DNA from: Steroidobacteraceae bacterium
Lineage (GTDB): Bacteria > Pseudomonadota > Gammaproteobacteria > Steroidobacterales > Steroidobacteraceae
Direction: 5' to 3'
Assembly: GCA_019187185.1 (NCBI GenBank)
Contig: JABAQU010000016.1
Span: 1-64,000, forward strand
Length of the DNA: 64,000 nucleotides
The number at the start of each line of letters is the position of its first letter. Positions within the stretch are counted from its first letter, which is position 1. Of this stretch, positions 8,291 to 16,459 are shown in pieces. The notes under the pieces are model-generated. The model did no database searches. It was given only the letters and a program-made list of their open reading frames with translations, and was not told where the DNA came from. Position numbers and translations under genes: made by a program.

Positions 8291-9592
8291 TCATAGGTTA
8301 GCCGGGCGATCCTGTTCCACCTGAATCTCGCCTTGACCTGACGCAAGGGCGGGCCGCTCGCTGCGCTCGACGATGGCGGCAACCGCGAGGTCGGCCGTGA
8401 CGTTCGAGACCGTGCGGAAGATGTCGGGCACCACTTCCACCGCGAGCAGGACCGGCAGCAACTCGAGCGGCATGCCCATGGCGAGCGCGATGGGCACCGT
8501 ACCGGTGAAGAACGACGTCTGTCCGGGCAGGCCGACCGAACTCAGGCTGTTCACCGCCGCGACCAGCATGCCGGCCGCGAGTACCGTCGCGCCGACCGCG
8601 ATGCCGTGCACGTGCGCGACGAACAGCACCACCGCGAGATTCATCGACGGACTGCTCACGCGAAACAGCGTCACCGCAAGCGGCAGCGTGATCGACGAGA
8701 CACGCTCCGACACCCCGAGCGTCTCGCGCGCACCGGTGAGCATCGCCGGGAGCGATGCGAGCGAGGACTGCGTGCTGAAAGCGACCACCTGGGCGGGCGC
8801 CGCCGCGCGCGCGAAGCGCACGAGCGACACGCGGCCGAAGGCGACTGCGCAGGGGTATGCCAGGACGGTCAGCAGCAGACCGACGGCGCACAGCAGCACG
8901 AGGTAGTACACGATGCCGCCCGCGGCGGTGAGGCCGCCGCGCAGGCCGACGCCGAGCGCCAGCACGAAGACGCCGACCGGCGCCGCCCACAGCACCCAGT
9001 GCACGATCACGAGCATCGCCTCGCCGACCGCCCGGAAGAACCCGACCAGCGGCGCGCGCTGCGCAGGCGCAAGCTTCGCGGCCGCAAAGCCGAAAAACAC
9101 GGCGAACACGACGAGCGGCAGCATCGTCCCGGAGACGGCGCTCGCGATCGGGTTGACGGGGATCAGACCCGTGAGCCACTCGCCGGGCGGCGGCATCGCC
9201 GGTACGACCGTCATGTCGGCATGGGCACCGGCGCGCAATGCGATGCGCGCGGCGGCGTCGAGCGGCCACAGCGCGAGCGCCCCCTGCATGAAGGCGGCGC
9301 CGATCACGACCGACAGCACATAGCCCGCGGCGAAGAGCGCGATGGCGCGGCCGGCGAGCCGCCCTGTCGCCGCGGTTTCGACCGCGGATGCGATCCCGGT
9401 GACGAGCAGCGCGACGACCAGCGGTATCACGGTCATGCGCAGTGCATTGAGCCAGAGCGTGCCGATCGGCTCGAGCGCCGCCACGATCCGCACGGGCGTC
9501 GCGGCGCCGGACGCGGCAATGGCGACACCGCACGCCATGCCGACGAGCAGCGCGAGCACGATCCAGCTGCCGTTCATTCGCCCGTCACGCAT
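8291..9592 (-). CDS. DAACS-family dicarboxylate/amino acid:cation symporter, divergent
   Basis: 433 aa with about eight hydrophobic segments. The serine-rich loop AFSTQSSLASLPAML (re-entrant hairpin) identifies the glutamate/C4-dicarboxylate transporter family. In place of the usual NLDG motif of the second hairpin the protein has SPSMNLAVVLF, so substrate specificity may differ from GltP/DctA. The ATG at 9592 is chosen because GGAGG lies about 10 bases upstream; a second ATG is at 9577. The start overlaps the end of trmL by 8 bases, so the two are probably cotranscribed. A second, more canonical member is at 42.6 kb. Confidence 0.85.
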   Translation of the reverse strand: MRDGRMNGSWIVLALLVGMACGVAIAASGAATPVRIVAALEPIGTLWLNALRMTVIPLVVALLVTGIASAVETAATGRLAGRAIALFAAGYVLSVVIGAAFMQGALALWPLDAAARIALRAGAHADMTVVPAMPPPGEWLTGLIPVNPIASAVSGTMLPLVVFAVFFGFAAAKLAPAQRAPLVGFFRAVGEAMLVIVHWVLWAAPVGVFVLALGVGLRGGLTAAGGIVYYLVLLCAVGLLLTVLAYPCAVAFGRVSLVRFARAAAPAQVVAFSTQSSLASLPAMLTGARETLGVSERVSSITLPLAVTLFRVSSPSMNLAVVLFVAHVHGIAVGATVLAAGMLVAAVNSLSSVGLPGQTSFFTGTVPIALAMGMPLELLPVLLAVEVVPDIFRTVSNVTADLAVAAIVERSERPALASGQGEIQVEQDRPANL

Positions 9593-10040
9593 AGCCACAC
9601 TGCCTCCAGGCTTCGTAGACGACCACCGCAACCGCATTCGACAGATTGAGGCTGCGGTTGCCCGGCCGCATCGGCAGCGACAGGTGATGCCCGGGCGCGA
9701 TTGCCGTGAGTACGCTCGCCGGCAGTCCCGTGCGCTCGGAACCGAACAGCAGCGCATCCCCCGGCGCAAAGGCCGCGTCGCTGTGCGGTCGGTCGCCGCT
9801 CGTTTCGATCGCGAACCAGCGCGCCCCGGCCAGTGCGGCCCGACAGGCGGCGAAATCCGCATGCACCGTCACGGTCGCGAGATCGTCGTAGTCGAGCCCT
9901 GCGCGCCGCAGCGAGCGCTTGTCGAGCGTGAAGCCGAGCGGGCGCACGAGATGCAGTTGCGCTCCCGTGTTCGCGCACAGGCGGATGATGTTGCCCGTGT
10001 TCGGCGGGATTTCGGGCTGATGCAGCACCACGTGGAACAT
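9585..10040 (-). CDS. trmL: tRNA (cytidine/uridine(34)-2'-O)-methyltransferase TrmL
   Basis: 151 aa, the usual size of this minimal SPOUT enzyme. Motifs are PEIPPNTGNIIRLCANTG at the N-terminus, LLFGSERTGLP in the middle and the knot signature RSLNLSNAVAVVVYEAWRQ. It methylates the wobble ribose of tRNA-Leu isoacceptors using S-adenosylmethionine. It is divergent from pyrD over only 29 bases. A TATAAG-like -10 box sits 8 bases before the ATG. Confidence 0.95.
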   Translation of the reverse strand: MFHVVLHQPEIPPNTGNIIRLCANTGAQLHLVRPLGFTLDKRSLRRAGLDYDDLATVTVHADFAACRAALAGARWFAIETSGDRPHSDAAFAPGDALLFGSERTGLPASVLTAIAPGHHLSLPMRPGNRSLNLSNAVAVVVYEAWRQCGYA

Positions 10041-10069
10041 CGAGACAGCTTATAGCTCATAATCGACCG
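10041..10069. promoter_or_regulatory. 29-base divergent promoter region of trmL and pyrD
   Basis: On the plus strand CATAAT (10058-10063) ends 6 bases before the pyrD ATG. On the minus strand TATAAG (10054-10049) ends 8 bases before the trmL ATG. Both promoters must place their -35 regions near or inside the opposite gene's start, and both transcripts would be leaderless or nearly so. This is inferred from spacing only. Confidence 0.4.
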
Positions 10070-11050
10070 ATGCCCTCCGCCGCCACGACGCCCGCGAGCT
10101 CGCTGACCCTCGAGTTCTGCGGCCTCGCCTTCGCCTCGCCGATCGTACTGCTTTCCGGCTGCGTCGGCTTCGGCGAGGAATACACGCGGGTCGAGGGGTT
10201 CTCGAACCGCGACGCCGGTGCAATCGTGCTGAAGGGCACGACCGGCAAGGCGCGGCTCGGCAACCCGCCGCATCGCGTCTACGAGACGCCGATGGGCATG
10301 CTGAACGCGATCGGGCTGCAGAACCCGGGCGTCGACCACGTCGTCGCGCGGATCCTCCCCGGGCTCGACTTCTCGGAAACGCGGTTCATCGCCAACGTGT
10401 CGGGCTCGACCCTCGACGAGTATGTCGAGGTCACGCGCAAGTTCGACGACTCGCCGATCGATGCCATCGAGATCAACATCTCCTGCCCGAACGTCAAGGA
10501 AGGCGGCGTCGTGTTCGGCAATTCGCCGGAGATGTCCGCGCGCGTCGTTGCGGCCTGCCGCGCGGTCACACGCAAGCCGCTGATCACGAAGTTGTCGCCG
10601 AACCAGACCGACATCCGCGAGAACGCCCGTCGCTGCATCGACGCCGGCACCGATGCGCTCGCCGTGATCAACACCGTGATGGGCATGGCGATCGACGTCG
10701 CGACGCGTCGCCCGGTGCTCGGCAACGTGCAGGGCGGCCTGTCGGGTCCCGCGATCAAGCCCATTGCGCTCCTCAAGGTGCGCCAGGTGTACGAAGTGGC
10801 CGCGCCGCACCGCATCCCGATCATCGGCCAGGGCGGCATCGTGAACGCGACGGACGCGATCGAATTCCTCGTGGCCGGTGCCACGGCAGTCGGCATCGGC
10901 ACCGCGCTCTTCTACGATCCGATGACGTGCAGGAAAGTGAATGCGGGCATCGCCGCCTACCTGCAATCGCACGGCATTGCGAGCGTGCGCGACCTCGTCG
11001 GCACGCTGCGCACCGGGCGCGACATCGTGGATACGCCGGTATCGGGGTAG
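10070..11050 (+). CDS. pyrD: Dihydroorotate dehydrogenase, class 1B-like catalytic subunit
   Basis: 326 aa. The class 1 active-site cysteine lies in NISCPNVKEGG (about residue 145); class 2 enzymes have Ser there. FMN-binding segments include PMGMLNAIGLQNPG near the N-terminus and GQGGI-VAGATAVGIGTALFYDP near the C-terminus. It oxidises dihydroorotate to orotate in pyrimidine synthesis. Class 1B enzymes normally work with the PyrK iron-sulfur/FAD subunit, but no pyrK lies nearby; the partner may be elsewhere or the electron acceptor may differ. The ATG at 10070 is supported by the family N-terminus. Confidence 0.88.
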   Translation: MPSAATTPASSLTLEFCGLAFASPIVLLSGCVGFGEEYTRVEGFSNRDAGAIVLKGTTGKARLGNPPHRVYETPMGMLNAIGLQNPGVDHVVARILPGLDFSETRFIANVSGSTLDEYVEVTRKFDDSPIDAIEINISCPNVKEGGVVFGNSPEMSARVVAACRAVTRKPLITKLSPNQTDIRENARRCIDAGTDALAVINTVMGMAIDVATRRPVLGNVQGGLSGPAIKPIALLKVRQVYEVAAPHRIPIIGQGGIVNATDAIEFLVAGATAVGIGTALFYDPMTCRKVNAGIAAYLQSHGIASVRDLVGTLRTGRDIVDTPVSG

Positions 11051-11054
11051 CGCC

Positions 11055-12167
11055 GTGCGCCGCGCCGCGGTCCTGCCACCGCTTGCCGGCGCGCTCGCGC
11101 TGCTCATCGCCTGCACACCCTCGCCGCCGGCCGCGCGCGATGGCGCGGTCGTCAATGTCTACAGTTCGCCCGGCTACCTCGCGGCCGACACACTCGCGAA
11201 CTTCGAGGCGCGCTACCACATCAAGGTGAACTACGGCGTCTTCGACTCGAACCAGCTGCTCGAGACGAAGCTGCTCGCGGGCGGCTCGGGCTATGACGTC
11301 GTGGTTCCGGGCGCGGGGTCGGTCGAACGGCTCGCCCGCGCCGGTGCCTTGCGCCGGATCGACCGCGGCCTGCTGCCGAATCTCGCAAACCTAGACCCGG
11401 ATATCGTCGCCGCGGCGCGCGCCCTCGCGCGCGGCGGCGCCGACGACGGCGTGCCGTACGTCTGGGGCACGAACGGCTTCATGTACGATCGCACGAAGAT
11501 CCGCGCCCGGCTCGCCGATGCGCCGCTCGACAGCTGGGCCATGGTGTTCGACCCGCGCATCGTCGCGCACTTCGCCGATTGTGGCGTCGTGCTGTTCGAT
11601 ACGCCGGTCGCGGTCGTGCCGCAGGTGCTCGCGTGGCTCGGGCGTAACCCGAACAGCGAGGACCTCGGCGACCTCGCGGCAGCCGGCGAAGCACTCGCGG
11701 CGATCCGGCCGTACATCCGCTACCTGTCGAACCTGCGGCAGTTCACCGACCTGCCGAACGGCAGCGTGTGCCTCGCGCTCTCGGGCAGCGGAGACGCGTT
11801 CCAGGCGCGCGCGCAGGCGCGGCGCGCGCACACCGGCGTCGACATCGGCTACTCGGTGCCGCGCGAGGGTGCACAGGTCTGGTTCGACATGCTCGCGATC
11901 CCCGCCGATGCGCCGCACGCGAGGAACGCCCACCGGTTCATCGACTACCTGCTCGAGCCGGAGGTGGCGGCCGCCATGACGAATGCGACCGGGTTTGCGA
12001 CCGCCAATGCCGCCGCGCGGCCCTACATCGACGCGGCGCTGCTCGCCGACCCGATCGTATTCCCGCCGCGCGCGGCACGTGCGCGGCTCTTCCCGGACCC
12101 GATGAAATCCGACGCGTACATGCGCGCGCGGCTGCGGATGTGGACCCGCTTCAAGACGGGGCGCTGA
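11055..12167 (+). CDS. Polyamine-type (PotD/PotF) substrate-binding lipoprotein
   Basis: 370 aa. A signal peptide ends in a lipobox (LALLIAC, Cys about residue 20). The mature part reads VVNVYSSPGYLA, then NFEARYHIKVNYGVFDSNQ and GYDVVVPGAGSVERL, as in periplasmic putrescine/spermidine-binding proteins. The start is GTG 11055, just after the pyrD stop; the longer frame would place the signal peptide internally. No permease or ATPase gene is adjacent, so it is an orphan or works with a distant ABC transporter. The last 17 bases overlap the convergent mscS-family gene. Confidence 0.87.
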   Translation: MRRAAVLPPLAGALALLIACTPSPPAARDGAVVNVYSSPGYLAADTLANFEARYHIKVNYGVFDSNQLLETKLLAGGSGYDVVVPGAGSVERLARAGALRRIDRGLLPNLANLDPDIVAAARALARGGADDGVPYVWGTNGFMYDRTKIRARLADAPLDSWAMVFDPRIVAHFADCGVVLFDTPVAVVPQVLAWLGRNPNSEDLGDLAAAGEALAAIRPYIRYLSNLRQFTDLPNGSVCLALSGSGDAFQARAQARRAHTGVDIGYSVPREGAQVWFDMLAIPADAPHARNAHRFIDYLLEPEVAAAMTNATGFATANAAARPYIDAALLADPIVFPPRAARARLFPDPMKSDAYMRARLRMWTRFKTGR

Positions 12168-13233
12168 CGATCTGGCGCTGTGTCGGGTAGGCGAACTCGA
12201 TGCCGCGCTTCGCGAAAGCCTCGAGGAGTGCGAGATTGATCGCCTGCTGCGTGTTCGCGAACAGCAGGTAATCGGCGTCGGTCACGAAGTACACGGTTTC
12301 GTAGTTGAGCGCGGAGTCGCCGAACGTGAGCAGGTGGCTGCGATCGAACCGGGTCTTCGGCTGCGCGCGCACTGCGGCTTCGATGATCGAAGGAATCTCC
12401 GCCAGGCGCTCGCGCGGCGTCTCGTAGGTGACGCCGACCGTGAACACGTAGCGTCGTTCGTTCATGCGCTTGAAGTTGCGCACGCGCGATTTCAGCAGGT
12501 CGGCGTTCGAGATGACGATCTGCTCGCCACTCAGGCTGCGCAGCCGCGTGCTCTTGATGCCGATGCGCTCCACGGTGCCGTTCACGTCGTCGATCGACAG
12601 TGCATCGCCGACCTCGAAGGGCTTGTCGAGCGTGATCGACAGCGACGCGAAGAGGTCCCCGAGCACGGTCTGCACCGCGAGCGCGATCGCGATGCCGCCG
12701 ATGCCGAGGCCGGCGAGCAGCGGCTTGATCTGCACACCGAGGTTGTCGAGCGCGAGCAGCAGTGCAAAGGAGTAGACCGCGATGCGGGAGACGAACAGCA
12801 GCACTTCGAACGAGCCGGCGCGCGCGCTGTCGGCGGTGCCGCCTTCGTGCAGTTGCCGGTCGAGCCAGATGCGGACGGCTTCGACGCCCCAGCGCGCCGC
12901 CTGCAGCCAGAAGGTCACGACGATGATGAACGTGAAGGCGTGATCGACCGCCGACGGCAGCGTGAGGATGCGGGTCGCGAACCACAGGGCGAGCGTCCAC
13001 AGGAATAGGCGCGATGTCTGGCGCAGCAGCCGCGACGGCACCTCGATGCCCGCCGGCACGCTCTCGCCGCGAGAGCGGTACGACTCCATGCGGGCCCGTT
13101 GCCGACGCTCGACGATGCGGCGCAGCCCCGGCACGACGATGAACGTGAACGCGAAGGCGAGCGCGGCGAGACCCCACGCGCGCAGCGTGTTACCGAGGAC
13201 GACCTGGTGGAGCAAGGCGAGCAGATGTTCCAT
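12151..13233 (-). CDS. MscS-family mechanosensitive channel
   Basis: 360 aa. Several N-terminal membrane segments (about 10-30, 75-90, 100-120, 140-160) precede the pore helix and beta domain. The pore-proximal signature is LLAGLGIGGIAIALAVQTVLGDLFAS (quoted in part: GLGIGGIAIALA). The beta domain follows with LDKPFEVGDALSID and the NADLLKSRVRNFKRM segment typical of the family. It releases solutes on hypoosmotic shock. A TATAAT box at 13247-13242 lies 8 bases before the ATG, just inside the end of ntrC, implying its own promoter with a minimal leader. Confidence 0.92.
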   Translation of the reverse strand: MEHLLALLHQVVLGNTLRAWGLAALAFAFTFIVVPGLRRIVERRQRARMESYRSRGESVPAGIEVPSRLLRQTSRLFLWTLALWFATRILTLPSAVDHAFTFIIVVTFWLQAARWGVEAVRIWLDRQLHEGGTADSARAGSFEVLLFVSRIAVYSFALLLALDNLGVQIKPLLAGLGIGGIAIALAVQTVLGDLFASLSITLDKPFEVGDALSIDDVNGTVERIGIKSTRLRSLSGEQIVISNADLLKSRVRNFKRMNERRYVFTVGVTYETPRERLAEIPSIIEAAVRAQPKTRFDRSHLLTFGDSALNYETVYFVTDADYLLFANTQQAINLALLEAFAKRGIEFAYPTQRQIVSAPS

Positions 13234-13241
13234 GCGGCCGC

Positions 13242-13247
13242 ATTATA
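13242..13247 (-). promoter_or_regulatory. -10 box upstream of the mscS-family gene
   Basis: TATAAT on the minus strand in the 15-base gap after ntrC, ending 8 bases before the ATG. The -35 would lie inside ntrC. Transcription would start about 1-3 bases before the start codon. Confidence 0.4.
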
Positions 13248-13248
13248 G

Positions 13249-14655
13249 TCAGCCCTCGTCGTCCCCCAGGCCGAGCTCCCGGAGCTTGCGCGTCAGCGTG
13301 TTGCGACCCCAGCCGAGCAGCCTGGCGGCCTGCTGCCGATGTCCGCCCGTTTTCTGCAGCGCGACCTGGATCAGTGCACGCTCGAAGGCGGGCAACGCGG
13401 AGTCGAGCCACGGATCGCCGCCCGTCGCCGGCTGCTGGCCGGCCCACGCGGTGAGCGCCGTGATCCATTGATCGTCGCGCGCCGCGGCAGTGGCACCGCG
13501 CATCTCGACCGGCAGGTCGTCGCCGTGGATCTCGGCGCCGGGCGCGAGCACGGTGAGGCGCCGGCAGAGGTTCACGAGTTCGCGCACATTGCCGGGCCAG
13601 TCCCAGGCGACGAGCCTCGCCGTCGCGTCGGCCGACAGCGCCTTCGGATCCACGCCGAGTTCCTGCGCGGCGACCTGCAGGTAGTGGGCGAGCAGCGTCG
13701 GCACGTCGTCGCGTCGCGCGCGCAGCGGCGGCAGCTCGATCCGGATCACGTTGAGCCGGTGGTAAAGGTCTTCGCGGAACTGGCCGGAGCGTACGCGCGC
13801 CTCGAGGTCCTGATGCGTCGCGGCGATCACCCGGACGTCGATCCGCACCGGCGCCTGGCCGCCGACGCGATAGAACTCGCCCTCGGCGAGCACGCGCAGC
13901 AGCCGTGTCTGCAGCGGCGTCGACATGTCACCGATTTCGTCGAGGAACAACGTGCCGCCGTCGGCCTGCTCGAAGCGCCCGCGGCGCTGCGCGTCGGCGC
14001 CGGTGAACGAGCCCTTCTCGTGGCCGAAAAGTTCCGATTCGAGCAGTTCCGACGGGATCGCCGCTGTGTTGAGCGCGATGAACGGCCGCGCCGCACGCGG
14101 ACTGTGCTCGTGCAGCGCGCGCGCGACGAGTTCCTTGCCGGTGCCCGACTCGCCGGTGATCAGCACGCTGACGCTCGAGCGCGACAGCCGCCCGATCGCG
14201 CGGAACACCTGCTGCATCGCCGGCGCGCGCCCGAGCAGTTCCGGGATGCGTGGCACGCTCGTCGCGCCGGCCTCGCGGGCCTCGCGCGAGCGCACGGCGC
14301 GCCGCACGAGTTCGACGGCGTGATCGACATCGAACGGCTTCGGCAGGTACTCGAACGCCCCGCTCTCGTACGCCGATACCGCGCTGCCGAGATCGGCGTG
14401 CGCCGTCATGACGATCACCGAGAGCGTCGGCCACTCGGCCTGGACCTTCTGCAGCAGGTCGAGGCCGCTCGACCCCGGCATGCGGATGTCGGTGATCAGC
14501 ACATCGGGCGCCGCGGTGCGCAGTGCGGCCAGCGCCTCGTCGGCCGATTCGAACAGGCGCGGTGCCATGCCGCCGGCACGCAGCGCCCGCTCGAGCACCC
14601 AGCGGATCGAGGCGTCGTCGTCGACGACCCACACGTCGGGAAGGCGCTCGCTCAT
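13249..14655 (-). CDS. ntrC: Nitrogen regulation response regulator NtrC
   Basis: 468 aa. The receiver domain (about 1-120) has VVDDDASIRWVLE and the phosphoacceptor Asp in VLITDIRMPG. The sigma-54 AAA+ domain (about 140-370) has Walker A GESGTGKE and Walker B GGTLFLDEIGD. The sigma-54 contact loop reads GSFTGA rather than GAFTGA. The C-terminal Fis-type helix-turn-helix is GGHRQQAARLLGWGRNTLTRKL. It activates sigma-54 promoters under nitrogen limitation; the adjacent glnA promoter is the obvious target. The start at 14655 (MSERLPD) overlaps the ntrB stop by 4 bases. Confidence 0.96.
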   Translation of the reverse strand: MSERLPDVWVVDDDASIRWVLERALRAGGMAPRLFESADEALAALRTAAPDVLITDIRMPGSSGLDLLQKVQAEWPTLSVIVMTAHADLGSAVSAYESGAFEYLPKPFDVDHAVELVRRAVRSREAREAGATSVPRIPELLGRAPAMQQVFRAIGRLSRSSVSVLITGESGTGKELVARALHEHSPRAARPFIALNTAAIPSELLESELFGHEKGSFTGADAQRRGRFEQADGGTLFLDEIGDMSTPLQTRLLRVLAEGEFYRVGGQAPVRIDVRVIAATHQDLEARVRSGQFREDLYHRLNVIRIELPPLRARRDDVPTLLAHYLQVAAQELGVDPKALSADATARLVAWDWPGNVRELVNLCRRLTVLAPGAEIHGDDLPVEMRGATAAARDDQWITALTAWAGQQPATGGDPWLDSALPAFERALIQVALQKTGGHRQQAARLLGWGRNTLTRKLRELGLGDDEG

Positions 14656-15737
14656 GCCGCCTCCACGATCGGCAGCAGCAGCGTGAACACGGTGCGCCCG
14701 GGCTCGCTGTCGAACTCGACGATGCCGCCATGGCGCGTCGCGATCTCCTGCGCCACCGCGAGGCCGAGGCCCGTGCCGGTCGGGCGTCCGGTGACGAGCG
14801 GAAGAAACAGCGTTTCGCGCAGCGCATCCGGCACGCCCGGGCCGTTGTCCTCGACCTGCAGCGACGCGACGAGGCGATGGCGCGTCGCGCCGATGCTCAC
14901 GCCCATCAGGGCCCGCGAGCGCAGCAGGACGCGGCCGCGGTCCCCGACCGCCTGCAGTGCATTGCGCCCGAGGTTCAGCAGCGCCTGGATCACCTGGTTG
15001 CGGTCGAGCACCGCGTCGGGAAGGCTCGGATCGTAATCGCGTTCGAGCAGCACCGCGGAGCGTGCCTCGCTGCGCAGCAGCGTGAACACGTGTTCGCACA
15101 GTTCGTGCACATTCGAGAGTGCCTTCTGCGGCGGCCGCATCGACCCCGACATCGAGTCGACGAGCGCCGTCAGCCGGTCGGCCTCGCGAATGATGACGCC
15201 GGTGTACTCGCGCTGTGCGGGCTGCTCGAGTTCGCGCTCGAGCAGCTGGGCGGCGCCTCGCAGGCCGCCGAGCGGATTTTTGATCTCGTGTGCGAGCTGC
15301 CGGACCATCAGGCGACTGCCCTCGAGCCGCGCAAGCAGGTCGGCTTCGCGCGAGATGCGCAGCCGCTGCGTCGCGTCGGCGAGCTCGAGCAGCAGGTGCG
15401 AGCCCGTGACCGTGCCCTCGAGCGGCGTGACGGTCAGATCGACGATGCGCGCTTCGCGGCCGGCGCCCGCCGGGCGGAGCGCGAGTTCGCGGTCGGCGAT
15501 CGCCTCGCCGTGCGCCACCGCACGGCGCAGGAGTTCATCGAGGCCGTTCGGTCCGGCGAGGAGCGCAATGAAAGGGCGGCCCCGCGCCCGCGCGAAACCC
15601 ACGCCGAGGAGGTCCTGCGCGGCGACGTTCGCGTAAGTGACGCACAGCTGCCGGTCGAGCACGACGATGCCGGTGGCGAGCGCATCGAGCAGGTCGGCGG
15701 GATCGAAATGCGCGAGTGGCGAGAATTCAGCCGCCAT
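14652..15737 (-). CDS. ntrB: Nitrogen sensor histidine kinase NtrB
   Basis: 361 aa, cytoplasmic. A PAS domain (about 1-120) is followed by the dimerisation/phosphoacceptor helix with RQLAHEIKNPLGG and an ATPase domain with N-box NLGRNALQAV, VEDNGPGVP, and GTGLGLAVAQEIATRHGG. NtrB phosphorylates or dephosphorylates NtrC under control of PII proteins. It overlaps ntrC by 4 bases (ATGA) and follows the DUF4124 gene by 36 bases, forming a glnA-DUF4124-ntrB-ntrC run. Confidence 0.95.
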   Translation of the reverse strand: MAAEFSPLAHFDPADLLDALATGIVVLDRQLCVTYANVAAQDLLGVGFARARGRPFIALLAGPNGLDELLRRAVAHGEAIADRELALRPAGAGREARIVDLTVTPLEGTVTGSHLLLELADATQRLRISREADLLARLEGSRLMVRQLAHEIKNPLGGLRGAAQLLERELEQPAQREYTGVIIREADRLTALVDSMSGSMRPPQKALSNVHELCEHVFTLLRSEARSAVLLERDYDPSLPDAVLDRNQVIQALLNLGRNALQAVGDRGRVLLRSRALMGVSIGATRHRLVASLQVEDNGPGVPDALRETLFLPLVTGRPTGTGLGLAVAQEIATRHGGIVEFDSEPGRTVFTLLLPIVEAA

Positions 15738-15773
15738 CGGGTCTCCCCCGGGGGCGGCGCCCGCCGCAACTCG

Positions 15774-16322
15774 TCAGCGCCGCGGTGGCGGCACCCGTCG
15801 CGTGGGCGACAGCAGCGATGGCTGCATGACGTGGAACGTAACCGCCGACGACTGGCACAGGCCGCGCCCGTTGGCATCGACGACGCTCACCATCAGCGTA
15901 TGCGTGCCACGGTCGATCGGCGTGATCGTGTGGCTCGTCGCGGTCGGCGAAACGCCGGTCTGCAGTTTGCCGTCGAGCGCGAGGGTCACGCGATCGCCCG
16001 GCCGCAGGGCCGGCTCCACCCGCCAGGCGACCGAGACCGAGAAGGCGTTCGGCAGTGCCTCGTCGTTCGTCGGCTTCGTCAGCGCGCAACTCGTGTACTT
16101 GAACGGCTCGGCCGCTGCCGCGGCGCTCGCCGTCGCAGGAACGGGCACACTCGCAGGCGAGGCGCCCTGCGGCGGGGCCGAATCGATCTGCAGCTCCGTG
16201 GCGCCCGGTGTCGGCTGGCTCGAGTAGTGGATCGTGCCCTGCGCATCCACCCACTTGTAGATCGTGCCGGACGAGGCCGCGTCGGCCGCCAGCAGCATTA
16301 AGGTAAATGCGAGGCGTCGCAT
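15774..16322 (-). CDS. DUF4124-domain exported protein
   Basis: 182 aa. A signal peptide (about 1-18) is followed by the DUF4124 signature IYKWVDAQGTIHYSSQPTPG, an Ala/Pro-rich linker (about 45-70) and a C-terminal beta-rich domain (about 75-170) of Ig-like appearance. DUF4124 proteins are small periplasmic proteins often found between glnA and ntrB in gammaproteobacteria; their role is unknown. Position in the run suggests cotranscription with ntrBC. Confidence 0.85.
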   Translation of the reverse strand: MRRLAFTLMLLAADAASSGTIYKWVDAQGTIHYSSQPTPGATELQIDSAPPQGASPASVPVPATASAAAAAEPFKYTSCALTKPTNDEALPNAFSVSVAWRVEPALRPGDRVTLALDGKLQTGVSPTATSHTITPIDRGTHTLMVSVVDANGRGLCQSSAVTFHVMQPSLLSPTRRVPPPRR

Positions 16323-16384
16323 AGGGAGCCAGCATAGCCCGCGGCGACGCCGGGCACCAAACCGCGGTCACAGACTGCAGCATC

Positions 16385-16414
16385 GGCGGCGGCGCCCCTG
16401 CGAGCGCCGCCGCC
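16385..16414 (-). terminator. Strong GC hairpin downstream of glnA
   Basis: Perfect 11-bp inverted repeat (GGCGGCGGCGC at 16385-16395, its complement at 16404-16414) with an 8-base loop, between the glnA stop and the DUF4124 gene. No T-tract follows on the minus strand, so it may attenuate or stabilise the glnA message rather than terminate fully. Confidence 0.4.
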
Positions 16415-16424
16415 TGCCGCCTCT

Positions 16425-16441
16425 GTCCCGTCAACCGGGAC
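16425..16441 (-). terminator. Small hairpin just after glnA
   Basis: GTCCCG-TCAAC-CGGGAC, a 6-bp stem with a 5-base loop, 19 bases past the glnA stop and directly before the larger GC hairpin. No T-tract; role uncertain. Confidence 0.3.
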
Positions 16442-16459
16442 ACCCCTCGTGCCCCGCCA

